Assembly (NCBI GenBank): GCA_034008185.1
Contig: CM067084.1
Span: forward strand, 69,040,612-69,104,611
Source: Gorsachius magnificus
Taxonomy: Eukaryota > Chordata > Aves > Pelecaniformes > Ardeidae
Direction of reading: 5' to 3'
Length of the DNA stretch: 64,000 nucleotides
This document shows positions 36,471-48,649 of the stretch, in pieces (position 1 is the first letter of the stretch; each line of letters starts with the position of its first letter). The notes beneath the pieces were generated by a model that was given only the letters and a program-made list of their open reading frames with translations, did not search any database and was not told where the DNA came from. Made by a program: the position numbers and the translations under genes.

Positions 36471-39400
36471 TCACAAAACTCATGTAAGAAAATCCCTGTC
36501 AAAATTGAAAAAGTAGACCTTTATTTTTAGATTTGGTTAACCCATCCATTAATAAAAGGAAATTAAATCAAATGAAATTGAGAGCTGCAGTCACACTACT
36601 TGTGGGATAAACACAACATTGCCGTTGACTGCATCTGCGGAAACAATTAACTGAAAGTGCAAGACACTTGTTTACGGAGCTCCTGGGCTGATTTACTCAG
36701 GCTACTTTCATCTTAGCAAGTTATTTCATAAAAATATTTCCACATCTTGTGGCTGTTATACCCTCATTATGCCTTCTTCAATTTGTTTGGCTGATTCAAA
36801 ATTAACTAACCGATAAAAGACTATGGGAGCCAAACCTTGCCTTCCAATCACTTTCAAAGACACAAAAATCAGGGAAGTAAACTTCAGTTTCCTCTAGAGA
36901 GAAGATATGATGTTCCCAAATTGCATACTAATACCATGAATTATTCAAAATCACAGCAGGTAACAACAAACATTTTGTTAGGCATAATGAAAGCTTAAAC
37001 ATGAAAAACCATAGGAGGAGTAAAACTAACAACTAGAAAAGCAGAGTTCAATTAAGTAGCAATTCCACTGTTGCTTATGCACTTCATTGGTGGTTAGTTC
37101 ATGGTACTGACCCCAGTCTTCATTAGTGCAGAACTATTCTAGCCCCAAGAGACACAAAGCTTCAGATATTCCCTCTTACTCCATGGGAAGACAAACCCAC
37201 AGGTCTGTAAGGAGACCAGCTACAACCAGTCCCACTTCACTGCAGCAAACAGGAAACAAGAGACAAGTCTCCATCTGCTTCCAGTTGGCTTGTTCTCATT
37301 GGGAATATTTGGAGAAGAATTTGAGGCAGGCCATACTCCTGTCCCTCCAGCACATTTTTCCAGTACAATCTTGCCCCAACTAACTAGGAGTCGCCACCTT
37401 ATATGCTATTACCATCAATAATTCCAGCCCTATTTTCTCAATGTGAAAAATGAGGTCTGGAGTTTAAGAAACATGCCCTCCGTCATTCAGCAAAGCATGA
37501 GACTAATTAGTGCCTCTCCTACACTGCTGTCTGACTCAGCGTAATGTAAGGTATGTTGTAATAATGTATCTGGGAAGAAAAGAAAAAATGAAATTCCAAC
37601 ACAGGAACATAGATTACTGGAAGTGAGGCTTAATGTTTTCATGGCCTGAATTGTTCACACAGCAATTGTACAAAGACAGATTGTTCAGAAAGGAAAGAAA
37701 AGGGAAAAATTACACATTTCCAGAAAACTAGTGAGTATCAGTCATTCAGCAAAGTACAGATCCCCTGCTTCCTCCATCTTATAAATTATGTCACAAAATA
37801 ATATAGTTTAGGAAGTCTAAGAAGAAGTCATGGCACATGTCTCCTCAGAAAAGTGTTGCACTGTTTATGAGGAAAAAATTCAACTCAAAAAAAGAAGAAA
37901 AAATAAAAAATATATATCTGCTGCAGTGCTCTCTAACAACAGATGACCTTCTCTTTTGACTGAAGGCCTCAGGTTGGAGATAATACAGCTAACATATTAC
38001 CAGCTATACCTCATTCGTTTCCAATTTACATTTCGTATCTCCCCAGGTAATCATTATTTAGCAATACAGAAAAGACAATTCAAATCTTCCTTACACCCAG
38101 AAGTAATTTTATTCTAAATGATATGAATTAAGGGATGTTGGGAAGCTCACAGGGAAAAATAGACCTTCACTGAAAACATGAAATAACTTTTAAATAAAAC
38201 GGTTCATTCACCCTTATTTCCTTCCACCCTTCCTCACCCCATTATAAATAGATTTTCATGTGATGTCTTCAGAAGGTTCATCAACGGCACTGGGATGAAC
38301 CAGTTCCACTGGTGTGCTCCTCTGACAGGGAGCAGCTCAACAGACCACAGCCTCTTCCACAGCTCATGTCTGTGTGCAGGCAGCTATGGGGAAGGGAATG
38401 ATCATGCTGCCTCCCCATTCAACCCCCAAACCAGCATTTAACTTGCAGTACCAGACACCAGAGACAAAGGGCAGTTCTCTAAGTCATTTTTAGCCAGAAA
38501 AGCTGGAAGGAGGTTGTCACGGCTAATTACCCAGACATTCTGTATCCTATACCTTTGCTTGAACATACAAAGCTGCTGAGGATTATGTGGCTGATTATCC
38601 TGTAAACTCCATAGCCTTGAGCCTGAGAAAGGGCACCAAGCTCACAATGACACCAGAAAACTTTCAGGTACGCTCACCTCATTAACATTTCCTACGGAGG
38701 CATTACTTTTTCTTTCTTTGCTTCAAAATATGTAAACCACCATCTTTTGTGGAAGCAAAGGGATGGACACACATTCGTCCAAACTTCCTCCATCATTGCC
38801 CAAGGGATTTAAGCACAGAGTTGGGCATTCAGTTACCCATCTGAGTTTGGTGCTCGACTGCCCTGGGTACACGGGCCATGCCTGTCCTCTTACCACTGTA
38901 GTCTGAACCTTGACATGCGCTCAGCAGCACTTTGCCTGTGGCTATCTTTTCATAAGACTAACACACCCAGAAGACTCCCCTGTATTCAATACATCTACCT
39001 CATCTCAGACAGGAAGAAGAATAATGTGGCTTCTTCTCTGATCCTGCAAATCCTTGGTTACACAAGGAACGAGCAGTATGAATGAGAGCTTTGCAGGGAC
39101 AGAACCTATTTTATCAGCAGAGACTACACACCAGTGGGAACTACGGGGAGAATTTTTATTTCAGAGTCAAAAGTTATTCAGTCTGCTCAAGTAATGACCA
39201 TCCTGAGATGCCCAGGTGGGTTGGCTGCACGGGTTAACTGCTCTACCTCTCTCCCACCTTTCTGACAGCGCCAAAGATTCTGAACTGAAGCAAATACCAA
39301 TGTGAGCAAACCACAAATACCCAACCATTCCCTGTGTCCCACCAACAAGGGGGAAACACCTTTTCTTTTAAGCTCTCTCCTATCTAATTACATCACAAAA

Positions 39401-40927
39401 TTAGGATAGTATATTCTAATTTACTAAATTGTTTCTGTCAAGGATTCAAACCCAGCAACCACTGCCTCATTAGCTGCACTGCAGCTGTGTGAAACAACAC
39501 AACCACCAGCTAATGCAAAAGCCCTCTCCTGCCTGTCACCTGGAGGAGGGAGCAGGTAGAAGTTTGTGTCCAGCAGCCGTATGCCCTATCTTCTACCCCT
39601 TCCCTCTTCTCCAGAGGAGAGCTCATTTCACAGCCAAACTTTTTAGTTGGTTCTTGAGCACAAACAAAACCACCTTTGTGCTGGGAAGGAGGGATGGAAA
39701 GCAATACGAATGGAATTGCTGATGCAGTCTTTCTTTTCCTTTTCCCCCCTGCAGAAAGCTGCCAGGACGGCAGCAGCCTCTCGCAGGGAGCGGGCTGACA
39801 GTCTCAACAAAGCAGGTCACAAAACTGATCTGGCTTTTCAGGGCCAGACAAAAAGGAAAAGAACTGGGACCCCTCTAAAGCAATGAGAGATTTCCTTTGT
39901 AGGGCTGAAGGCTGAACGAAGGCTCATGAGAGACTACAACTTTAACTCTTTTATTTCACTGGTTTAGGCTCAAGTGTTATTTCACAGGCTTAGCCAGCAA
40001 CTTCAATTGGTAGCATAGCTGAGCTGTGGCTACAGGAGTATTTTTAGGCTTGGTTTCCAATGGAAACAGACCATTCGTCGCTACTGTGCCTCCCTGTACC
40101 TGCACCACTGCATTGCTTTTGAACCCAGTGGCCATATTTAAATGAAACTAACTTAAGGAAAAAGCCTCAAACTTCCTTCCAAGAACTCAGAGGCCTGGTA
40201 AAAGAAAGCAACACGCACAAGAAGTTTCCTCGCTACAGAAAAACCTACCCAAGTTAGGATTTTTCCCTCTGTAGAGTTCATGTGGATCCTCTGCGTGCCC
40301 AACTGTCAGAAATATTCAACGCACAGGCAAATCTGATTCAGAAATCCTTCTTCCCCCTTTCAACTTGTTATCCCTTTATCATTGGGATGGGTCCCCGTGA
40401 CAGACTGGCAGTAGCATTTAATGCACCTCTTACCTAACTGCTACGCAATCTCATCTTTTCCCCCCAAAGAAGCAGTGCCTAGGCCCCACTAGCACCGGGC
40501 TGTGTGCTTCAACAACTGTACTCAACAACGTGGACTTACTTCAGCTTCACAGAAACCACCTTTTCTTGGGTTTTCAAAATATCCAAACTATATCTGCTTC
40601 CCCGAGGTCAAGTTCACACAGGGGATCCATACCATGCTGTCTTTCCGCAGCGTGACTGCAGACTGCGACAAATGAAGATGACATACTGTAACGCAGGGGC
40701 TTTCCCAGCGGCGAGCACCTCTGTAATTACTGACCTGTTCCACGCGAAACGGCTTCGAGTGCCAGCCTTTCTCATACACCACAAGCCAAGGGCCTAATCC
40801 ATGTGCGACTAAGTGCTCGTTCAATGGGCCTAGCCACTACATTAATCAAGGTGCTGGTTGCAAGCGCCCCTCGATTTTATTTATCTAGATAGCCAGATCC
40901 TTCACTGCCTTTACATTGGCAATGCAA
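36471..40927. other. Gene-free stretch between the two X-box-like sites
   Basis: No exon, RNA gene or mobile element recognised. The short open frames are of chance type. Confidence 0.45.
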
Positions 40928-40943
40928 GGTTACTATAGCAACC
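40928..40943. promoter_or_regulatory. Imperfect-palindrome RFX X-box-like site
   Basis: GGTTACTATAGCAACC has two RFX half-sites (GTTAC/GTTGC) in the inverted arrangement of a dimer site. It matches GTTNCCATGGNAAC at 12 of 14, with T and A substitutions commonly tolerated. It lies in a stretch (40860-41010) free of repeats, with a nearby TTGGCAATGCAA motif, which looks enhancer-like. Confidence 0.4.
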
Positions 40944-43080
40944 CCTGTGCGACCTGCATAATCAAGATAGCAGGGAAGAGCTGATAGCTGAATTAATGTA
41001 TTTATAGCCTTGAACAGGAAACTTTAAAGATTAATGCTCTATGAAGTGCATATATACTCCACTCATGTTACATTTATCCCATTTCATCTCCTTTTCAAAA
41101 CATATTTCTCTTTAAATGTTAAACTAGAGTACGTGATATAATATATTAAGACAACAGTATTTAAACTTGCTATTTATTTTCTATTTTCAGTTTAGCACAC
41201 AATTAAAGTACTCCATAAAGTCCAAAGACTAATGCACATTTTACAGTATGGTTGACCAATTTATTAGCATCTTGTAGAATCTAGAGTTCTTAACCAGATT
41301 TGCAGATTATATACATTTCCACGATATTTAAAATAAGAAAATTCAGAACTAGTAAGCCAATTTATGGAATATTAAGCACAGAGATCACATTATCTTTCAA
41401 TTTGCTTTTCATTTTCCTGTACTCAACTTATTTTTCAGAAGTCACTAACTTTCATTCAACTAGACTTAATTGCCAGCAGTCTACTACAAGTACGTAACAC
41501 AGCAAAATAATACATGAAAGCTCGCTTGACCGTTCTTCAGCAGACAACAAAATACATTGCTCCTGAATCCATAGCTGGATGAAAGTTGCTCACATGACCT
41601 GGACGTGACATGAAGGAGATGTACGTGGTGAGAGATACTGGGGAACTGAAGTATTTTTTTTTTCCTTGCCTTTTTCTGGAGTGTCATTAAAATACACATT
41701 CAGCTACTGTAAGAATGTCAGGCAGCAAGCATAGTTTTAGTCTGCATTTCCTTCATTACTACTACACAAACTGCCTGAGTGTGCACCCATGAGCTTATAT
41801 AAGAAAGGCTTGGGTAGCTCTATCTGGCTTTTAACTCCTTCAGATCCAGGACAGGCAAGACATTCTCATGCTGAGTAATCATCCAAGCAAACGAGACACA
41901 ACAGTGGGCCTTCAAGTGAGACTCAAGTAGCATATAAGTCATATGGTGACCTTCCATACAGTCATGAAATTCTGTCTCCGTGGGACAGTAAATAAATGTT
42001 CATTGTGCTCTCTCAGGCAAGTTCCTTTTTTATTTTTATTTCTTTTATACACGTCATGCCAACATAATTCTTCTCTGAGCCAACTCCTTCTCCCAAAGGC
42101 AGCAGGATTACTTTTCTATTTTCAGGAAGGAGGGAAATTGAGCTTCAAAATGCAGTGCCTCAAAGCCATGCACTATAATAAATCCCACCAATATCAGTGG
42201 AGGAACTGATGGGGATGCACTAAATCCACTGTAAGAATCTTCTATCATTGCAGTCTTGACACAAAATGCAGAAGCTTTTTTGCCGTTGAAGTCTCATAAA
42301 GCACACAGTGGCTTAAGGGATTCTTGGACTGAACAGGGCTGTCATCAGATGGACAGTTGGATTTTTTTTGGTTTTTGATTGATTGGTTAGTTGGTTGGTT
42401 TTTTAGCTTTGATTTCTTACTGTGGGTGATTTAGCTAACAAAGAGCTTTTGTATCTTCTGCATTTGGCCTTTTTTTTCCTCATTGCTTCTGTTGCAATCC
42501 GTAGATGGTATAGGAAGGAGAGGTCCTCACAAGCCCAGTGAAAAATTTGCTTTTGTTAGTCCACAGCCATTTTCCAGCAAAGACACTAATTTCAAAGATA
42601 CTCAGTTAAGGCTGTGGAAGGTAGAAACTGGTTTAATTGGGTCAATCTACCTGCTTTCCCAGTATTGATAGAGTTCTACTTAATTCCAATCAACTTCCAT
42701 AATTGACACCAACCCAAAAAACATCACACCATATGTCTAACATCACACTTGTAACATTTAGACTTATTTCCCTTTGATATTTTAAGGCTTTTGGCTAAGA
42801 TTTTAAAAACTCGCCTTCCTTAGCCTGCCAGTTATATTTAAGTGGCCTGTTTTTTTAAAAAGTGCTGAGTATGTCACACCATCACAGCGGTCTGAACGGT
42901 GCTTAGCTTTTCCTGGTTGCGGTCTCACATGCCATGAGTGGATCTTCAGAAAGTCTTAGACCATGCTTTTTGCAACGCTCATATCAACCACCAAGGAAAA
43001 ATCTTCCCATATTCCTAGCCTAACAGAAAGATGACAAGATTTTTTTTCAGCCCATCACCATTACATTCCCTTGTGCCTTT
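40944..43080. other. Gene-free stretch
   Basis: AT-rich sequence without recognised genes. A simple GATT/GGTT-rich tract lies at about 42361-42405. Confidence 0.45.
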
Positions 43081-43160
43081 GAAAATGAACATTACATCTC
43101 TCCAGCTAATATGACGGTATGAAAATGAACATTACATCTCTCCAGCTAATATGACGGTAC
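43081..43160. repeat. Tandem duplication, 2 x 40 bp
   Basis: GAAAATGAACATTACATCTC plus 20 further bases ending GACGGTAT is repeated immediately, ending GACGGTAC. The copies are 39 of 40 identical, so the duplication is very recent or a sequencing/assembly duplication. No coding context. Confidence 0.95.
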
Positions 43161-46100
43161 ATCAGTTCTCATCACCTCTTTGCACCCTCCTGTGTTCTAA
43201 GCCTTTTATTTTCATTGACTTAGGAAAAGGTTTCATTAGAGAGAACAGCACTCTGACTAGCAGTTAAAATATATCAACATCATTTCTGCAGCCCTCCTTT
43301 GAATCCCAGCCCATCTCTCTCATCTTTTGCAGAAAAGGGTCAAATAGTGTCTAAAAACAACACAAAGACAAGGAAAAATATCCACAGTTGTACTGAAGTG
43401 TTGCCTAAAACTTTTACAAATTATTTTTGTGTTAAAAATTTCAGTCATTTTTGTTGATAAAACTAGCTTAAAATATCTTATCTAAAATATCTGTCTAAAA
43501 ATGTCTAGTAAAAGTCCCTACTTGTGTAAAGACTGGTGGGTTTTTTTTCCATCTCACCAGGATTTACATCCACAAATAGCAATGTTGACACCATCTGCAT
43601 TTTTAAGGGTGACTTTGTACATCACTCTTGAGTCTAACCTAGTGTCTAAAGCACGAGAAAATTGGGTTCAGCTTCTTTCTCTTCCCCAGACTTCTTGGGA
43701 AATGTTGGGGAAGTCACTCAGCCTCTCTATGTCTTAATTGTCTCCTTCTAAAGACAAGGATGTAAGAACTACTCCAATGTTTAATCACATGCTTAAGCCC
43801 TCAGTTTATCTATACCGTTAGTTAAGTGTCATTTGCTATTGGAGTTCATCAAATGTCATTACATGCTTAAAGACACACTTCCGCGGTTTTGCTGCAGTGT
43901 ACAGAGTATTCCCATCTCTATGGTAATATTAAAAATATTTTAAGTAAATAAGAATGTATTTTAAGCCCATGAACCAAGTCAATATTTTCTTTCTTAAATC
44001 CCAGGCAATCATGCCTGTGCTGCCTTTGTTAAAGAATCAGTGTGGTACTTGGCTGCTTGTGTCCAAATTGAAGCCATTAATCTCTCCTGTTTGTCATCTC
44101 CAGATTAAAATGGTTTTGCAACAAGGGATAGTGTAGCACACTCCTGATGTTGAAACAAATCTCTCTCTCTCAGGAGGCTCTACTTACGTGTAAAGGATAA
44201 AAATTTTATATTTTATAAAGAGCACCACAAGCAAGAAGGAAATTGTGTTCATTCAAGTTTTGATCCTGCCTAACTGAAGTGAACTGTATTTTACTTTTGA
44301 TTTTAACAGGAACTATTTTATTGCAACTAGAAGCATGCGAGTAAGTATTTAACACACTGTTAACAGCAAATAGCCTTTTGGTCCCAAGTTACCACAGCTT
44401 TTTCAAGACTGTATGATTATGAGACTGTATGTTTGCAACTGTCTGAAAAATACCCGATTACAAAATATTTAGGGTTTTGGTTTTTTAGCAAATACCTGCT
44501 TTTAAAGGCATTTCTTATTTTGTGAAACATATTTAGGAGAAAAGATATATATTTTTATTTAGACAACTTTTTAATATTTTGGTACAGAACACTGAAAACA
44601 AGTTTTCTGTCACAGAGTCTGACCTACTGAGATGTTTGAAAGTACCTTTAGGGATTTACAAAAGCATATAATATGCAGTTAAAATATTAAATTCCCATTA
44701 ATATTTTTGGCTTTGTCTAGCTCAACAAGTAATGAAGAACAATAGGAGCAGATAGAACAGAAAGCTTGTGTTACGGAGCCAATATCCATACTGTACAAGT
44801 TTTGGGGGCTTGATTTTGGAATAGCTTTAGTCTGGTCCGATGGACAGAAAGCCATCAGCGGCCAGAGAGTGTTTTCCAGTTTAGATTCACTTCGAAGAAA
44901 TCCATTTTGCCTACTCTACTATGTTATCTATAGTGCAGCAAAGACAGACTGGACAGGAGATTAATTTCAAAAGTGCAAACTAAACACTCAGGCCCACACA
45001 TCCAACCTGAGTGCAAGCTAGGGATTTACACCAACTAGACATCTATCTCCGTACCTTCATAAATTTGGCACAGCAGACATTATTCATCATGTTACTCCTG
45101 AAAATCAGTGAGGTCTGGGGAGAGGGAATCACTAGTGCATGGTGCACTGCATAAATGGTGCTACATAAATTAATTTACAACTTAAGGAGATGCCTTCACA
45201 AAAGAAAGTCACATTTCCATCTGAAAAAAATTCCACCTACTGTACTTAAAAGCACAACCGATGTTGTTACAATTAATGTAAGTATGTATTTCTTAGCTAA
45301 AGCTTAGATAACAATTTCCATCCCTTGCTGAGCATGAAGCTCAAGGAAGCTGACAGACTGGCCCATGCAGCCCAAGAGAAGTGTTACTTCACTTCTTGCA
45401 CTTTTCTCACATTGCTGACTCTACATCTTCCCCCAGATGAACTCTCTAAACAAAAGCAAAAGAGATTGGGGCAAAGATGATCAAAAACATGCCTTTGAGT
45501 GTCCAGCTGGGGACACAGTGTACACAACATCAGTTCTTCACCTCTGGAGACCCCCTCTACAACCCTACTGGATCAATTTGTCCCCATTACAATGTGAGTC
45601 AATCATGTCTTATAAAAAATACGAAATAAAAAAGTATTGCTCATCAGTACTCCCAGAATTTGTCCTTTTACCCAGGACAGCTAGTTTTATCCATCATTAG
45701 CTTTCTATTCACTTCCTTACTACAATCTGGTATGGTATTTGCCAAGACTGTTGTCATAGGTCAAATGACATCTACATTAAAAAAAAAAAGGGTCTTAAGA
45801 TGTATAAAGAAGTTTAAAAAAGAATTAAATCTTCATCTGTTGAATAAGATATTCAATAGAATCAGAGACTTTAAACATCTTGTGTGAAGAGTTTCAATTA
45901 AAGCTTTACAAGCATTAATTAAAAATAAGCCACCAAACATGCAGTATCTACTGTATGGCAATAAACACCCAAGAATCACTGCTTTCTCACTTAGGTGGGT
46001 AAAATTATTTTGCTTTGACTAGCACACAGCATAAACAAGGCAGACATCCCTCTCATTTCTCTGGATCAAAATCATCTCCTTTTACTTTTTTGGATTTGTC

Positions 46101-48082
46101 ACCATGACTAATTCGACTGCAGTTGTGTGAAATGAACAGGTTTTTTCATTTTGATTTGAAAGGAAAAAACAAAAGATCCAAAAGCAAACAAGATTCTGTT
46201 TCAAATGAATAAATTTGTATGGCATTTGTAATCTAACAGGCTGACTAATTTCATTTTTGTGGCGATGCACAGCACAGCCTGAGCTTTCCCCTGGACACAT
46301 ACAACGCAGGGACACTTAACGTGGGAGGCATGTCCAGGAGTAATAAATGAGAGGATCTCCTCTCTGGAGACAAAACAACAGCAAGAAGGGAACATTACAA
46401 AGCATGCCCATGCCTGAACATTAGTCACTCAGATCTGGGTAAAAAAACCCACCTTTAGACCAAAATAACTATTCATGCATAAAAGTTAGAACATCATATA
46501 TATTCTTTTAAGCTAAAGGCACCTGCCACAGCTCCCTGCTGAAGGGCTGGCTTGGTGGCTTTTCAAAAGCACTACAGAGCATTTAAGAAAATGATCCAAT
46601 TAAAACACTTAAATAAACAACTATCGGTGCTTACTGATGTCAGCCTGTGCATGCAGGGGCATGTAATAGCAGGCATTTATTATTTCCCTTTGCATTCTAG
46701 GATGTGTCTAGTGCAGAATTGCTTGGGCCAGGGGGATTTCTCTGGGTAGCCAGCAATGTGTAACACTTTCACAGAAAAACCCAAAGTCAAACTCAGATGT
46801 CACATCTTACAGACCAGGCATTCTTGGGAAGGAAATCTGATCTTCTCACTCTTTTCCTTCTTGCACTGCAGGAACCGGACTTTTAAAGACATCTGGATTA
46901 CCATGCAAGGACTTGACTAAAATCTCTTTACCAGAAACACTCTCTACCTAGCCAGTATTTTTCTCAACTCTTAGCTAAGACATAATGCCTGCCTCTTACT
47001 TTCATCAGTAAGAGAAATCATAACTTTCTTAACAAAGCTTCAGAAGGTCTCCAAACTTTGAACTCCCTGTATTTCTAACCCACAAGTCTTTACATATTAT
47101 TTTTCTCAAATCCTCAAAGCAAACTTCACCATGGCTGAGTACCGTGCCCTTACTAACAGTTTTTCCATGTTACAGTGAATAAAACCAGGTCCCAGTCAGG
47201 TGATCTGAGGTTGCTCTTTATCTCTGCAGTCTGGTAATCTCCTTATCAATCTGTATAAAATCCAAATATCTCAGCATTAACCAGGGCAGGAGGTTTGATT
47301 CTTAAAACTGAAACCAAACACCCTCAGCTCTCACTTTCCTTACAATTAATCCTAGCTCCAACTCCATCTGCTGCCACTAGGAACTTGCTTTTAACGAGAC
47401 ACTGAAACTCTGTTCACCCAGATACATGATATCTACTCAGGAATCACAAACAGATGCTTCAGCTAAAAAAAAAAAAAAAAAAGTAGCACTCAAACACTTT
47501 GCATTTCTTGTGAATTACCTTAATGTACTACTGGCCCTTTATAGGTTCTTTGATGTAAAAGTGTCTTCTCATTAGAACATGCATATATTTAAATTAAAGA
47601 TGCTCTTGCAACAAAAACAATGGCATGGTTTCGCACAGAGATGCTCTGAGGATAAAGTCGGCATTCGCTCTCACATGAAGAGTACAACTGCTACCTTACA
47701 AGCGCTGGCAAGAGGCTGTTGCTTCATAGAGCAAGGCTGAGCTTCAGATCACAGGACTTCTCTCCTACAACTGCACTGGGCGCTTGACTTCTCAGAAACC
47801 AAGCCAGAAACACCAGCAGCTTGAACACTGGTTTGAAATGTACAGAGAGAGCATGAGTTTTCTAAGACAGTCTGGAAAGAGAAGAAATATTAATTGCAAA
47901 ATAAGTTAATTTCCTACAGCCCTTTTAGCTACCCTTTATACTACTCACTAGGCAACGTTTTCTGATACAATACTAGACCAAGCTAGTAAATTAGTACTAA
48001 TCCTTTGACTTGAAAGGAGTTTTACACGATTGCAGCAGCAGAGACTGCAGTACTTTGTGTGCTACATAATATGCGTGTGTAA
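43161..48082. other. Gene-free stretch
   Basis: AT-rich DNA with A-runs near 45779-45790 and 47466-47482. No exon, RNA gene or mobile element recognised. Confidence 0.45.
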
Positions 48083-48649
48083 TGTGGGGTTATCCTGGTT
48101 TTGGCTGGGATAGAGTTAATTTTCTTCCCGGTAGCTGCCATAGCACTGTGTTTTGGATTTAGGATGAGAAGAATGTTGATAACATGCTGATGGTTTAGTT
48201 ATTGCTCAGCAGTGCTTACAGCAGTCAAGGACCTTTCAGCTTCCCCTGCTCTGCCAGGGGCACAAGGAGCTGGGAGGGGGCACAGCCAGGACAGCTGACC
48301 CCAACTGGCCCAAGGGCTATTCCAGACCATAGGATGTCATGGTCAGTATAGAAACTGGGGGGAGTTGGCTGCGGGGGCAGTGATCCCTGCTCAAGGATGG
48401 GCATCGGTCAGTGAGTGGTGAGCAATTGCATTGTGCATCGCTTGTTTTGTATTATTATTATTAATATCATTATTATCATTATTATCATGATAATGATTTT
48501 TATTTCCCTCTGCTTTTTTATTAAGTTGTCTTTATCTCAACCCACAGGTTTTACTTTTTGTCTGATTCTCTCCCCCATGCCACAGGGGCAGGGGGCAGCG
48601 AGTGAACAGCTGGGTGATGTTCAGCTGCCTGCCCGGTTAAACCACAACA
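48083..48649 (-). mobile_element. Solo LTR of an avian ERVL-like endogenous retrovirus
   Basis: The segment is bounded by TG...CA. On the minus strand it opens TGTTGTGGTTTAACCGGGCA and closes with AACCAGGATAACCCCACA, the typical ends of a widespread avian LTR family. It carries the family's TTGAGATAAAGACAACTTAAT block and an AATAAA on the minus strand (plus 48517-48522). No gag, pol or env sequence flanks it, so it is a solo LTR left by recombination. An internal ATT-rich microsatellite (about 48452-48497) has expanded within it. A clean 5-bp target duplication was not seen. It lies over 33 kb upstream of CRMP1. Family-level naming is from memory of the end sequences. Confidence 0.85.
48452..48497. 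repeat. ATT/ATC-rich microsatellite inside the LTR
   Basis: ATTATTATTATTAATATCAT and continuing TTATCATTATTATCATGATAATG. Degenerate trinucleotide units expanded within the LTR. Confidence 0.85.
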
